Positions 1 through 8,907 of a DNA stretch of 18,560 nt are shown in pieces. The first letter of the stretch is position 1; each line of letters begins with the position of its first letter. The notes beneath the pieces were generated by a model. That model did not search any database, was not told the origin of the DNA, and saw only the letters and a program-made list of their open reading frames with translations. The stretch is from positions 1 through 18,560 of the forward strand of contig JALSLF010000213.1 of NCBI GenBank assembly GCA_026988445.1, written 5' to 3'. The DNA is from Bacteroidales bacterium (GTDB taxonomy: Bacteria > Bacteroidota > Bacteroidia > Bacteroidales > NBLH01). The translations under genes were made by a program, and so were the position numbers.

Positions 1-425
1 GCACCCTCTACATTTTTTATTTCAGTATCTACAAAAATAGAAGTTCGGATACCTGCTTTTTTAAACGCTGCAATTACTTCACGTAAAAAATTTAGATGTT
101 TAACCGTGTCCCAACCGGCGTTAGATGTAATTGCATCCGGTGGGTCGGGAACCAAAGTAACCTGTTCGGGAACAACCTCTAAAACTAGTTGAATAAACTT
201 ATCCGAAGGATATCCCTCAATATTAAACTCAGTTTTTACCAAGGGGCGTAAATCACGTACATCTTGATAGCGAATATGGCGTTCATCAGGGCGTGGATGT
301 ACTGTAATTCCTTGTGCACCAAAACGCTCACAATCAACAGCTGCTTTTAAAACGTCGGGTACATTTCCGCCCCGGGCGTTGCGTAATGTAGCAATTTTAT
401 TTATATTTACACTTAATTTTGTCAT
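1..425 (-). CDS. pdxJ: Pyridoxine 5'-phosphate synthase PdxJ (partial, C-terminus outside window)
   Basis: PdxJ condenses 1-deoxyxylulose 5-phosphate with 3-amino-2-oxopropyl phosphate to make pyridoxine 5'-phosphate, the last ring-forming step of DXP-dependent vitamin B6 synthesis in the cytoplasm. Reading leftwards from ATG at 425-423, about 141 codons are visible of a family that usually has around 240. The start MTKLSVNINKIATLRNARGG matches the PdxJ N-terminal strand and phosphate-loop region. It is followed by GITVHPRPDERHI with the conserved histidines, then NIEGYPS with the catalytic-type Glu, and VTLVPDPPDAITSNAGWD. The reading frame is intact up to the window edge. It is divergent from the CBS-domain gene, with 61 bases between the two starts, and a promoter-like sequence lies in that gap. 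Identification is firm. Confidence 0.96.
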   Translation of the reverse strand, partial: MTKLSVNINKIATLRNARGGNVPDVLKAAVDCERFGAQGITVHPRPDERHIRYQDVRDLRPLVKTEFNIEGYPSDKFIQLVLEVVPEQVTLVPDPPDAITSNAGWDTVKHLNFLREVIAAFKKAGIRTSIFVDTEIKNVEG

Positions 426-453
426 TTTAGATAATTTAAAAAGGTATAATCAG

Positions 454-485
454 CAAAATTAAGCTATTTTTTTGTTTATTTGTAA
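454..485 (-). promoter_or_regulatory. Candidate Bacteroidota-type promoter for pdxJ
   Basis: On the minus strand TAATTTTG (plus-strand 454-461) matches the Bacteroidota -7 consensus TAnnTTTG exactly. TTTA (plus-strand 482-485) matches three of four bases of the -33 TTTG box. The spacer is 20 bases, within the usual 19-21. Transcription would start near 447-449, giving a 5' leader of roughly 23 bases before the pdxJ ATG. The motif is short and the DNA is AT-rich, so chance cannot be excluded. Confidence 0.45.
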
Positions 486-486
486 A

Positions 487-1152
487 ATGTTAGCTAAAGA
501 ATTAATATCGGATGTTGTACCTGTTATCAAAACTTCGGAAACAGGAACCAAAGCACTTAACTGGATGGAAATTTTTCGAGTTTCGCATTTGCCTGTAGTG
601 AATAACGAAGATTTTTTAGGCTTAATATCAGATACCGATATTTATGATTTAAACTTGCCGGATGAACCCATTGGGGCACATCCTTTGTCGTTAATGCGTC
701 CTTTTGTTTACGATTATCAACATATTTACGAAGTAGTAGATTTAGTTTCGCGATTAAAATTAACTATTGTTCCTGTTTTGAATGAGCATAAACAATATGT
801 TGGATGTATAACCCATCACGATTTAGTTGCGCACTTTTCTGAAATTACCGCTGCCTCAGAACCCGGAGGAATAATTATTTTAGAAATGAACATTCATGAC
901 TATTCATTAAGTGAAATTGCACAAATTGTTGAAGGGAATGATGTTAAAATCCTCAGTTTATATGTTTCAAGTCATAAAGACTCTACAAAGATAGAAGTTA
1001 CCTTAAAATTAAACACAAATAATTTATCAGGATTAATTCAGGCTTTTGAAAGATACAATTATTCTATAAAAGCTTCGTTCTTAGATGATGAGCGCCTAGA
1101 GTTTTTCTATCAAGACCGTTTTGACTCTTTTATGAATTATCTGGACCTATAA
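487..1152 (+). CDS. CBS-domain pair protein with C-terminal ACT-like domain
   Basis: A cytoplasmic protein of 221 residues. Residues about 3-57 and 68-122 form two CBS modules: each ends in the typical pattern, FLGLISDTDIYD in the first and YVGCITHHDLVAHF in the second. CBS pairs usually bind adenine nucleotides and regulate a partner. The remainder, from GGIIILEMNIHDYSLSEIAQIVE onward, has the strand-helix-strand pattern of an ACT-like ligand-binding domain. The start was set at ATG 487. An upstream in-frame TTG at 472 would add only five residues. No enzyme domain is fused to it, so it is likely a sensor or regulator. The target is unknown. The neighbouring NAD kinase would be an attractive link to adenylate or NAD(P) status, but that is inference from position only. 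Confidence 0.85.
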   Translation: MLAKELISDVVPVIKTSETGTKALNWMEIFRVSHLPVVNNEDFLGLISDTDIYDLNLPDEPIGAHPLSLMRPFVYDYQHIYEVVDLVSRLKLTIVPVLNEHKQYVGCITHHDLVAHFSEITAASEPGGIIILEMNIHDYSLSEIAQIVEGNDVKILSLYVSSHKDSTKIEVTLKLNTNNLSGLIQAFERYNYSIKASFLDDERLEFFYQDRFDSFMNYLDL

Positions 1153-1203
1153 TTATTTAACAAGTAAAATTTCTAAATTTCTATTTTTTTTTCAGCTTTA
1201 ACG

Positions 1204-2634
1204 ATGCGATTGTATTATAAAATTTTTCTGTTCTATATTGTTTTTACGGCACATTTTCAAAATATTTCTGCATTACACGGTAAAATATTTTATGATGATA
1301 CAGTTGAGGTAGTTCGGATAAATAAAATTATCATTACCGGAAATAAGAAAACAAAAGAGCAGATAATAAGGCGGGAACTTACTTTTAACGAAGGGCAAAT
1401 ATTTAGAATTTATGAGCTTAACGAACAAATTGAAAAAACACGTGAACATCTTTTAAAATTACCGCTTTTTAATTTTGTAACCATTGATAAAGAATTTGTG
1501 GGGGTAGATTTAATTAACTTATACATAATTGTTGAAGAACGTTGGTATATTTGGCCTGAAACGCGAATCATTAATAATGAACGAAATCTTAATTCATGGT
1601 GGGAAACAAAAGATTTTAGCAAACTGGATTATCGAATTTCCGTATTACAGTATAATGTTTTCGGTTTAAACCATAAACTTAGAGTTGGCTTATCAATGGG
1701 GTACACCAAAGAATTTTTTATAAAATACCAAAACTTATTTTTAGATAAAAGGCAAAGACATTTTTTAAACGTGAAAGCAAAAGTTTATTACCGTGATAAA
1801 CAAATTTACAGAACTTATCAAAATAAACTTGAAACATATGTTAGTAAAAACGATTATGCTATTCAGGGTTCTATGTTTGAATTAATCTATAATTTTCGTC
1901 CCTTATTTTATGGGAATCATTTTTTTAGTCTTGCTTATTTAAATCAAACAGTGGAGGATAGTTTGGCAGGCTTAAATCCCAATTTTTTGGGCGATTCAAA
2001 TACTAATCTTTCTTTTTTTCAACTCAGATATAAATTTACTTTTGACAAGAGAAACTCAAGAGAATACCCTACAAAAGGTTTTTTAATTACCGCAACCATT
2101 CAGCAGCAAGGTTTAGGTATTTTACATAATAATGGTTTCTATAAACTATCGCTATATTCTCGTTTTAAACGGTTTTATCACATTGGCGGGAAATTTTACG
2201 GGGCAAACTCTCTTAGTTTAAAAAAAACATTTGACAACTATGAGGTTTATTACTTTAAAAGAGGCTTGGGATATTATGATTATTTACGAGGATATGAATA
2301 CTATGTTATTGATGGGCAGGATTTTGCATTATTTAAAAGTAATTTAAAATTTAATTTGCTGCCACGGCAAATTGTTAAAGTACAGTTTTTACCTTTAAAA
2401 AAATTCAGAAAAATTCATTTTTCAATTTATTTAAATACTTATTTTGATATTGGATATGTTTATGACAAGTATCAGAATGATGTATATCAAAATACACTTT
2501 CCAATCAATTACAATATAGTGGTGGAATAGGCTTGGATTTTGTAACTTATTACGATAAAATAATTCGTTTTGAGTATTCAATTATTAAAACCGGAGAATC
2601 AGGATTTTTTTTGCATTTTACGGCACCTATTTAA
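1204..2634 (+). CDS. Omp85/BamA-superfamily outer membrane protein with one POTRA domain
   Basis: A predicted outer-membrane protein of 476 residues. Residues 1-23 form a signal peptide (MRLYYKIFLFYIVFTAHFQN and following). Residues about 34-117 look like a single POTRA domain: VRINKIIITGNKKTKEQII with the typical strand and Gly-Asn turn, a helix containing LLKLPLFNFVTID, and a closing strand LYIIVEERWYIWP. The rest alternates aromatic and polar residues as a beta barrel does. R362-G363-Y364 in LRGYEYY corresponds to the conserved barrel-lumen (V)RG(F/Y) motif of Omp85 proteins. It is much shorter than the full BamA at 6400, so it is not a copy of it but a small relative, as in TamA- or FhaC-like proteins. 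Its substrate is unknown. It lies 51 bases after the CBS gene. Confidence 0.85.
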   Translation: MRLYYKIFLFYIVFTAHFQNISALHGKIFYDDTVEVVRINKIIITGNKKTKEQIIRRELTFNEGQIFRIYELNEQIEKTREHLLKLPLFNFVTIDKEFVGVDLINLYIIVEERWYIWPETRIINNERNLNSWWETKDFSKLDYRISVLQYNVFGLNHKLRVGLSMGYTKEFFIKYQNLFLDKRQRHFLNVKAKVYYRDKQIYRTYQNKLETYVSKNDYAIQGSMFELIYNFRPLFYGNHFFSLAYLNQTVEDSLAGLNPNFLGDSNTNLSFFQLRYKFTFDKRNSREYPTKGFLITATIQQQGLGILHNNGFYKLSLYSRFKRFYHIGGKFYGANSLSLKKTFDNYEVYYFKRGLGYYDYLRGYEYYVIDGQDFALFKSNLKFNLLPRQIVKVQFLPLKKFRKIHFSIYLNTYFDIGYVYDKYQNDVYQNTLSNQLQYSGGIGLDFVTYYDKIIRFEYSIIKTGESGFFLHFTAPI

Positions 2635-2766
2635 TTAAAAGAAAAAAAGGTATTATAGTAAATTAGGTGGAAAATAAAATAAATATTCGATAAAGAATCC
2701 GGCTACCGTCGGGTTTAAAATTATATTATATCTACTAAAATGGTAGTATAACGGAAAAATTATAAA

Positions 2767-3651
2767 ATGAAAGTAGCAATTTACGGTAAAAGTTTTAATC
2801 CGGATTTTAACGAGTATATCATCGAAATTTTCAATATACTTGAAAAATCAAAATCACAAGTGAGTGTTTTTAAGAATTTTTTTAAATACATAAATGAACG
2901 GGTAAAAATTAATAATAAAGAAAATATCAAAGAGTTTTCTTCTTATCAGGATTTTGAAAATGATTATGATATTTTTTTAAGTATCGGAGGCGATGGAACT
3001 TTTCTTGAAAGCACTGCCTTTGTACGTGATAAAGGTATTCCGATTGCCGGAATAAATAGCGGAAGGCTTGGATTTTTGGCAAATATTTCAAAAAAAGATA
3101 TGAAACAGGCATTGGAGCGAATTTTGAATAATAGTTACTCGTTTGAAGAACGCGAACCCATAAAATTAGAAACTCCGGGTAAAGAATTTGCCAATGAAAA
3201 TTTTGCAATTAATGAAATTACGGTTCAAAAAACCGACTCCAGCTCTATGATAACTATCCATGTTTATATTGATGGGCAGTTTTTAAATACATACTGGGCA
3301 GATGGATTGATTATCTCTACACCTACCGGCTCAACCGCCTACTCTTTAAGTGCCGGCGGTCCAATTGTAGCTCCAAATGCAAAAAACTATATTATTACAC
3401 CATTGGCTCCGCACAACCTGACTGTACGTCCTATTGTTATTCCAAACCATCATGAATTAACATTAAAAATAGATGGTAGAGACCAAAACTACCTGGTTTC
3501 TTTAGACCACCGGCATAAAGTTTTTTCAACATCCGTTGAATTGAAAATAAAAAAAGCTGAATTTAAAATAAAAATGCTAAAACATGATGACCGTACATTT
3601 TACACAACCCTTAGAGAGAAATTAATGTGGGGTTTGGATAAGCGAAATTAA
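2767..3651 (+). CDS. nadK: NAD kinase
   Basis: This enzyme phosphorylates NAD to NADP with ATP (or polyphosphate in some members) in the cytoplasm. The 294-residue product carries the family landmarks. G74-G75-D76-G77 is the GGDG motif with the catalytic Asp. SGRLGFLAN (98-106) follows. N149-E150 is the NE/NAxNE-like ribose-binding motif. GLIISTPTGSTAYSLSAGG (180-198) is the conserved nucleotide-binding segment, and PLAPHNLTVRPIVIP (212-226) completes it. Length and start fit the family. It follows a 132-base gap that contains no obvious terminator. Co-orientation with the CBS gene and the downstream envelope genes is compatible with a long transcription unit, although a promoter-like site at 3817-3848 may separate the next genes. 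Confidence 0.97.
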   Translation: MKVAIYGKSFNPDFNEYIIEIFNILEKSKSQVSVFKNFFKYINERVKINNKENIKEFSSYQDFENDYDIFLSIGGDGTFLESTAFVRDKGIPIAGINSGRLGFLANISKKDMKQALERILNNSYSFEEREPIKLETPGKEFANENFAINEITVQKTDSSSMITIHVYIDGQFLNTYWADGLIISTPTGSTAYSLSAGGPIVAPNAKNYIITPLAPHNLTVRPIVIPNHHELTLKIDGRDQNYLVSLDHRHKVFSTSVELKIKKAEFKIKMLKHDDRTFYTTLREKLMWGLDKRN

Positions 3652-3816
3652 AACTTAAATTAAACAATTCTCCTGCAAATATAAATCATTGGATATTTAG
3701 ATTATTTAACATTTTTTTTTAATGATAATAAAACAAAATGCATTTTTAAACGTATTAATAGTGTTATAAACATTTTAATAGCATTGGTGGCAAAATTTTT
3801 GTGTTTTATCAATAAA

Positions 3817-3848
3817 TTAGGAATTTTAGTTTAACAATTCTAATTTTG
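3817..3848 (+). promoter_or_regulatory. Candidate Bacteroidota-type promoter ahead of the DUF6089-uppS-bamA genes
   Basis: TAATTTTG at 3841-3848 matches the TAnnTTTG -7 box exactly. TTAG at 3817-3820 matches three of four bases of the TTTG -33 box, with a 20-base spacer. Transcription would begin around 3853-3855, some 63 bases before the ATG at 3918. It lies in the longest gap (266 bases) of the envelope block, which is where a separate promoter would be expected. Evidence is by motif only. Confidence 0.45.
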
Positions 3849-3917
3849 CATTGATTTTTGATTAAGAACTTTAGAAAAAGATATTCACAAAAGGCAAAGG
3901 AAATAAAAACTAAGTAT

Positions 3918-4823
3918 ATGAAAAAAAATTTCTTATTAACAATAATCATTTGTTTAGGCTTTTTTAATATTCATGCTCAACGTTGGAAAGCAGAAAGAAA
4001 CACTTTGGTATTTGGTGTCGGTATGACTCAATTTATGGGCGACTTAGGTGGTGGCTCAAAAGATGCTGCACACTTTTTTGGTGTTAGAGATATTAATTTT
4101 GATAAAACCAGACCATATATAAGTGCTAAATTCAGGTATAGAATACTGGAGGACGTGGCTGCAAAAGCCGGTATATCGTGGGGTATAATTGCCGGATCTG
4201 ATGCAACATCCGGTTCGGAAGGAAGGAGATTACGAAATTTAAGTTTTACTTCTAATATCTGGGAATTCAATTTACAAGGTGAGTATTATTTTATTAAAGA
4301 AAAAGCCAATCCGAGATACTCATTTTCTAGTCTGCGAAGCATACGCAATTTTAGTGCATATGTTTTTACAGGAGTAACTTTTTTATATTTTAACCCAAAA
4401 GCTGAGTATAATGGTGTAAAATATGAGTTACAGCCATTAGGAACAGAAGGTCAAGGAATTGGTGATAATCCGGCACCTTATAGTAAATTTGCAATAGGTT
4501 TACCGATTGGTTTAGGAGCTAAATACAATCTAACACGAGAGTTAGCCATTGGGATTGAAATATCCAATACCTATACAACCAGTGATTATTTGGATGATGC
4601 ACATGATAGCTACTATGATAATGAATCCATTAGGAGTACTTATGGCGATATTGCTGCCGAACTCGCCGATAGACATTTGAACCCTGACGGAACGGATGCC
4701 CCTCCATATGAATCGGGAAAAACAATGCGCGGAAATCCTGATTACAACGATGCTTATATTTTAACGGTAATTACTTTGACCTATAAACTTAAAAGAAACG
4801 TGTCCGGACTTCCAAAATTTTAA
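3918..4823 (+). CDS. DUF6089-like outer membrane beta-barrel protein (first of pair)
   Basis: A 301-residue exported protein. The signal peptide MKKNFLLTIIICLGFFNIHA ends before a Gln, the usual Bacteroidota cleavage context. The mature part has the alternating pattern of a small barrel: NTLVFGVGMTQFMGDLGGG, then a strand containing KFRYRILEDVAAKAGISWG, a central FSAYVFTGVTFLYFNPKAEY strand, and a C-terminal strand YILTVITLTYKLKR. An opening strand followed by GDLGG and R-arm basic strands resembles the DUF6089 family that often precedes uppS and bamA in Bacteroidota. ATG 3918 was chosen over a TTG 60 bases upstream because it directly begins the signal peptide. No enzymatic motif is visible. 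A porin-like or structural role, or a role in barrel assembly, is possible but unproven. Confidence 0.75.
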   Translation: MKKNFLLTIIICLGFFNIHAQRWKAERNTLVFGVGMTQFMGDLGGGSKDAAHFFGVRDINFDKTRPYISAKFRYRILEDVAAKAGISWGIIAGSDATSGSEGRRLRNLSFTSNIWEFNLQGEYYFIKEKANPRYSFSSLRSIRNFSAYVFTGVTFLYFNPKAEYNGVKYELQPLGTEGQGIGDNPAPYSKFAIGLPIGLGAKYNLTRELAIGIEISNTYTTSDYLDDAHDSYYDNESIRSTYGDIAAELADRHLNPDGTDAPPYESGKTMRGNPDYNDAYILTVITLTYKLKRNVSGLPKF

Positions 4824-4852
4824 TTGAAACCGGAAAACTAAAAAAAAACACA

Positions 4853-5560
4853 ATGTTTATAAAGATACCCAATATAAAGAAGGTATTCCTACTGTTTTTG
4901 CTTATTTTTCAGCTAAATACATTTGCTCAAAAAAAAAGTCATGAAATTGGGTTCTTTGCTGGAGCAGCTTATTATACCGGAGAGTTAAATAATGGAGTAC
5001 CCTTTTATTCTCCTTCGCTTGCTTATGGTTTTTTATACAGATACGACATTAATAAACGTTACGCTTTAAAATTATCAGGAACATTTAGTCGCTTGACAGG
5101 AAACGATGCATCTTCAAAAAATCCTTATGAACAATGGCGAGGACGTAGTTTCTCTACTTTTGTAAGTGATTTTGCGGCAATGTTTGAATTTTCCTTTCTT
5201 CCTTTTCAGGCGGCAAGTTTACGCGAGTACTATTCTTTTTATCTTACAGCAGGTTTAGGTGCTTTTTATATGCGGTCTCCTGCCCAAATACCTGTTCATC
5301 CGACAATCCCATTTGGAATTGGATTTAAGTATGGAGTATCCAAAAGAATGGTGATAACCGGAGAATGGACTTATCGTAAAACTTTTACCGACTATATTGA
5401 CCAACTTCCGCCTGACGAGTACACTTCGGGCAGTTTACCACTAAAACAATCTTCTTACGATAAAAGTAAAGATTGGTATTCTTTTGCAGGTATCACAATA
5501 ACTTATAAATTTGCACTTGGTAGGCATTCGTGTCCGGCATACGGATATCTGTCAAAATAA
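4853..5560 (+). CDS. DUF6089 family outer membrane protein (second of pair)
   Basis: A 235-residue protein starting 29 bases after the previous stop. Its signal peptide is KKVFLLFLLIFQLNTFA followed by Gln. The mature start EIGFFAGAAYYTGELNNG, then SLAYGFLYRYDINKRYALKLS, is what I recognise as the DUF6089 pattern: a strand, a (Y)YTGEL/D turn, and a second strand with a basic RYD/RYN element. Later strands such as YSFYLTAGLGAFYM and WYSFAGITITYKF complete a predicted eight- to ten-stranded barrel. It shares the general layout with its upstream neighbour, so the two are probably distant paralogs. It ends only 16 bases before uppS, which suggests co-transcription with cell-envelope synthesis genes. 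Molecular function is unknown. Confidence 0.8.
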   Translation: MFIKIPNIKKVFLLFLLIFQLNTFAQKKSHEIGFFAGAAYYTGELNNGVPFYSPSLAYGFLYRYDINKRYALKLSGTFSRLTGNDASSKNPYEQWRGRSFSTFVSDFAAMFEFSFLPFQAASLREYYSFYLTAGLGAFYMRSPAQIPVHPTIPFGIGFKYGVSKRMVITGEWTYRKTFTDYIDQLPPDEYTSGSLPLKQSSYDKSKDWYSFAGITITYKFALGRHSCPAYGYLSK

Positions 5561-5576
5561 ATTTAAATAAATTAAA

Positions 5577-6326
5577 ATGACATTTGTTGAGCAGATAGAC
5601 AAACAAAAATTGCCCACGCATGTTGCAATTATTATGGATGGCAACGGTCGCTGGGCAAATAAACATGGAAAAAACAGAGTGTATGGACATAAGCAAGGTG
5701 CAAAAACAGTTAAAGAAATAGTAAAAATATCCGGTGAAATAGGTCTGGAATATCTCACTCTTTATGCGTTTTCTATGGAAAATTGGAATCGCCCTAAAAT
5801 GGAAGTTGATGCACTAATGGCTCTTTTGGTCTCTTCAATAAACTCTGAAACAAAAGAATTAGTAAAAAACAATGTAAAATTGCTTTCTATAGGAAATCAC
5901 GACATATTACCCAAAAATGTGCGTAAAAAATTATATGAGGCTATTGAAGCTACCAGTAAAAATAATGGTCTAAAACTCGTACTTTCATTAAGTTACAGTG
6001 CCAAATGGGAGATACTGGAAGCGGTAAAAAAAATATCAAAACAAGTAAAAGAGGGCGAGTTAGGTATTGATGAAATTAACGAAAACGTTTTTGATGAAAA
6101 TCTAAGTACCAAAGGCATACCTCACCCGGAGCTGATGATAAGAACAAGTGGCGAATACCGAATTAGTAACTTTTTGCTTTGGCAATTAGCTTATGCCGAG
6201 TTTTATTTTACACCCAAACTTTGGCCAGAGTTTACTAAAGAAGACTTTTTGGAAGCTATTATAGATTTTCAGAGACGTGAACGAAGATTTGGAAAAACTA
6301 GTGAACAAGTTAAGCAAAAAAATTAA
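5577..6326 (+). CDS. uppS: Isoprenyl transferase / undecaprenyl diphosphate synthase
   Basis: This cis-prenyltransferase adds isopentenyl units to farnesyl diphosphate to make the C55 lipid carrier for peptidoglycan and O-antigen sugars. It acts at the cytoplasmic face of the inner membrane. The 249-residue product has HVAIIMDGNGRWA with catalytic D21, and YAFSMENWNRP in the second conserved region. R189-T190-S191-G192-E193 with following R195 and S197 (RTSGEYRISNFLLWQ) form the diphosphate-binding site, and YAEFYFTPKLWPEF follows. The length is normal. Its position directly before bamA is a common Bacteroidota arrangement and links carrier lipid supply to outer-membrane assembly. Confidence 0.97.
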   Translation: MTFVEQIDKQKLPTHVAIIMDGNGRWANKHGKNRVYGHKQGAKTVKEIVKISGEIGLEYLTLYAFSMENWNRPKMEVDALMALLVSSINSETKELVKNNVKLLSIGNHDILPKNVRKKLYEAIEATSKNNGLKLVLSLSYSAKWEILEAVKKISKQVKEGELGIDEINENVFDENLSTKGIPHPELMIRTSGEYRISNFLLWQLAYAEFYFTPKLWPEFTKEDFLEAIIDFQRRERRFGKTSEQVKQKN

Positions 6327-6399
6327 AAAATAATTATAATTTCGCAGCTGACTAATTTTTTTATTAAAATAATAAAATTCCAGAAAAATAATTCAATAT

Positions 6400-8889
6400 A
6401 TGAAGTTCAATAAATATATTTTAATCATTATTATTGCATTTGCCGGTATTAATAGTGCTCTTGCACAAGTTACTTTCGATTATGCAAACCCCAAAGAATA
6501 CATTATTGGTGATATTTCTATTACCGGAGTACGTTACCTAAATCATAATGCCTTAGTACAGATTTCAGGATTAAAAAAAGGACAGAAAATTCAAATACCC
6601 GGTGAGCCGATTACCAAATCCTTAAAAAAACTATGGAAACAGGGTTTATTTTCAGACGTTAAAATATCTTATACTAAAATTGTTGGCGATACCATTTATT
6701 TAAATATATATTTACAAGAACGCCCTCGATTATCACAGCTTGTTATTACAGGTATTCAGAATACAAGAGTAAAAGACCTTGAAGAAAAATTGGATTTAAA
6801 ACGTGGTGGGCAGGTTACCGAAAATGTTATAAATCGTAGTAAAAACATTATTCGAAACTATTTTATTGATAAGGGTTTTTACAATGTTACCATTGATGTG
6901 GTTCAAAAAAACGATACAAACTATCAAAATACCGTTATTTTAACATTCAATGTTGATAAAAAAGAAAAAGTTAAAATATCGGAAATTGATTTTGAAGGAA
7001 ATTCGGTTTTTTTAGATGAAAAATTAAAAAAATTCCTTAAAGAAACCAAACAAAAAAGGTGGTATGGTTTGTTCAAACCATCGAAATACATTCCCGAAAA
7101 ATATGAAGAAGATAAAAAAACTCTGATTAGCAAATTAAATGAAAAAGGTTATCGTGATGCAAAAATTTTAGGTGATACACTAATTGCAAATGATGACGGA
7201 ACTTTAAAATTAATTATAAAGTTGGACGAAGGGAATCAATATTTTTTCAGAAATATTAAATGGGTTGGAAATAAAAAATTTTCATCGGAACAACTGAGTA
7301 GAGTTTTAAGAATAAAAAAAGGAGATATTTACGATCAGTCTTTACTGGATAAGCGTTTAATGTCAGATGATGATGCGGTGAGTAATCTTTATATGGACGA
7401 CGGATATTTGTTTTTTAACGTTACACCGGTTGAAGTACGTGTTGAAAATGATTCTATTGACTTAGAAATGAGAATTTTTGAAGGACCACAAGCGACCATA
7501 AAAGATGTAATTATTACCGGAAACACCAGAACAAATGACCATGTCATTCGCCGTGAAATAAGAACCTTGCCCGGTGAATTGTTCAGTAAATCGGATATTA
7601 TTCGTACAGTTAGAGAATTGGCACAATTAGGACATTTTGACCCCGAGCAAATTGTACCCACACCAAAGCCTAATCCGGCTGACGGTACAGTTGATCTAGA
7701 ATATTCATTGGTTGAAAAAGCAAACGATCAAATAGAGCTTTCCGGTGGTTGGGGTGCAGGTATGATTATCGGAACACTTGGTTTGAGCTTTAATAATTTT
7801 TCTACCCGAAATATTTTTGATAAAAAAGCATGGCAGCCTTTACCAACAGGTGATGGGCAAAAATTGAGCATTCGTGCTCAAACAAATGGAAAATTTTATC
7901 AAAATTATAGCGTATCATTTGTAGAACCATGGTTAGGTGGCAAGAAACCAAATTCAATGTCCTTTTCCGTATCGCATACTATTCAGTCCGGTGGAGCATA
8001 TAATCCGTACAGTACCGGATATAATTATTATCCGCCAACTACTACTCAATCCACTGCAAGAATGCAAATTACCAGTGTATCGCTTGGTTTTGGACGAAGG
8101 TTAAAATGGCCCGATGACTTTTTTAGTTTATATAACGAAATTAGTTACCGGCATTATGATTTGAATGAATATCAGCTTTTTCCCGGTTTTGCAACGGGTA
8201 AAGCCAATCAATTGGCGTTTAATAATATAATCTCTCGTAACTCGGTAGATAATCCGCTTTATTCACGTAGGGGTTCTTCTTTTTCTTTGGGACTTGAATT
8301 TACGCTGCCTGTGTCTTTGTGGGATGGAAGAGATTATGCAAATATGGAAGGAGAAGAAAAGTATAAATGGTTGGAATATTACAAATGGACATTTAAAGCT
8401 GAATGGTTTACACAGTTGGTTGGCGACTTAGTATTTCATGCTAAAGCAGATTACGGCTTTATTGGTTATTATAATAGTGATATTGGACCGGCACCTACCG
8501 AGGGTTATGAATTTGGAGGAGATGGTATGGGCTATTATGTATATGGGAAAACAATTGTTGGTTTGCGTGGATATGATAATGGCACACTAACTCCTCGTGG
8601 AGGTGGCTATATTTATAATAAATATACTTTTGAACTAAGATATCCGATTGCTCTAACTCAGGCAGCTACTATTTACGGGCTTTCTTTCTTTGAGTCGGGA
8701 GCTTCTTGGAATAATTTTTCAGAATATAACCCATTTGGAATGTACCGCTCAGCAGGTGTAGGTGTTCGTATATTTTTACCTATGCTCGGGCTTATCGGTA
8801 TTGATTGGGCTTATGGTTTTGATAACCTTCCGGGATATACAGATCCAAGTGGTTCACGCTTTCACTTTATCTTAGGACAGCAATTTTAA
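6400..8889 (+). CDS. bamA: Outer membrane protein assembly factor BamA
   Basis: BamA is the central Omp85 protein that inserts beta-barrel proteins into the outer membrane. The 829-residue product has a signal peptide (MKFNKYILIIIIAFAGINSALA, then Gln). Five POTRA domains follow at about residues 35-110, 111-193, 194-280, 281-365 and 366-440, each opening with a strand plus Gly turn such as VKISEIDFEGNSVF or IKDVIITGNTRTNDHVIRRE. The barrel spans about 445-829. R723-G724-Y725 (VGLRGYDNG) is the conserved loop-6 motif, and the chain ends in Phe (HFILGQQF), as a barrel recognition signal should. It is followed 18 bases later by an OmpH/Skp-like chaperone, the usual partner, so the two are probably co-expressed. 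Confidence 0.96.
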   Translation: MKFNKYILIIIIAFAGINSALAQVTFDYANPKEYIIGDISITGVRYLNHNALVQISGLKKGQKIQIPGEPITKSLKKLWKQGLFSDVKISYTKIVGDTIYLNIYLQERPRLSQLVITGIQNTRVKDLEEKLDLKRGGQVTENVINRSKNIIRNYFIDKGFYNVTIDVVQKNDTNYQNTVILTFNVDKKEKVKISEIDFEGNSVFLDEKLKKFLKETKQKRWYGLFKPSKYIPEKYEEDKKTLISKLNEKGYRDAKILGDTLIANDDGTLKLIIKLDEGNQYFFRNIKWVGNKKFSSEQLSRVLRIKKGDIYDQSLLDKRLMSDDDAVSNLYMDDGYLFFNVTPVEVRVENDSIDLEMRIFEGPQATIKDVIITGNTRTNDHVIRREIRTLPGELFSKSDIIRTVRELAQLGHFDPEQIVPTPKPNPADGTVDLEYSLVEKANDQIELSGGWGAGMIIGTLGLSFNNFSTRNIFDKKAWQPLPTGDGQKLSIRAQTNGKFYQNYSVSFVEPWLGGKKPNSMSFSVSHTIQSGGAYNPYSTGYNYYPPTTTQSTARMQITSVSLGFGRRLKWPDDFFSLYNEISYRHYDLNEYQLFPGFATGKANQLAFNNIISRNSVDNPLYSRRGSSFSLGLEFTLPVSLWDGRDYANMEGEEKYKWLEYYKWTFKAEWFTQLVGDLVFHAKADYGFIGYYNSDIGPAPTEGYEFGGDGMGYYVYGKTIVGLRGYDNGTLTPRGGGYIYNKYTFELRYPIALTQAATIYGLSFFESGASWNNFSEYNPFGMYRSAGVGVRIFLPMLGLIGIDWAYGFDNLPGYTDPSGSRFHFILGQQF

Positions 8890-8907
8890 TTTTTAAATAT
8901 AAAAGCT

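Noticed and set aside
472..486. Earlier TTG start for the CBS-domain gene
   Set aside because: It adds only five residues (FICK-type) with no domain value, while ATG at 487 directly opens the first CBS module.
1410..1622. Leftward open frame inside the single-POTRA gene
   Set aside because: It is an antisense shadow of a gene with clear signal peptide, POTRA and barrel features. Similar antisense frames inside nadK, bamA and the second TPR-like gene were left out for the same reason.
2730..2760. Small hairpin before nadK (CTAC/GTAG)
   Set aside because: The core stem is only four pairs with no T-run, so it does not support a terminator or riboswitch.
3858..3917. Earlier TTG start for the first DUF6089-like gene
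   Set aside because: It would place a basic 20-residue stretch before a complete signal peptide, and the promoter-like site puts the transcript start at about 3854.
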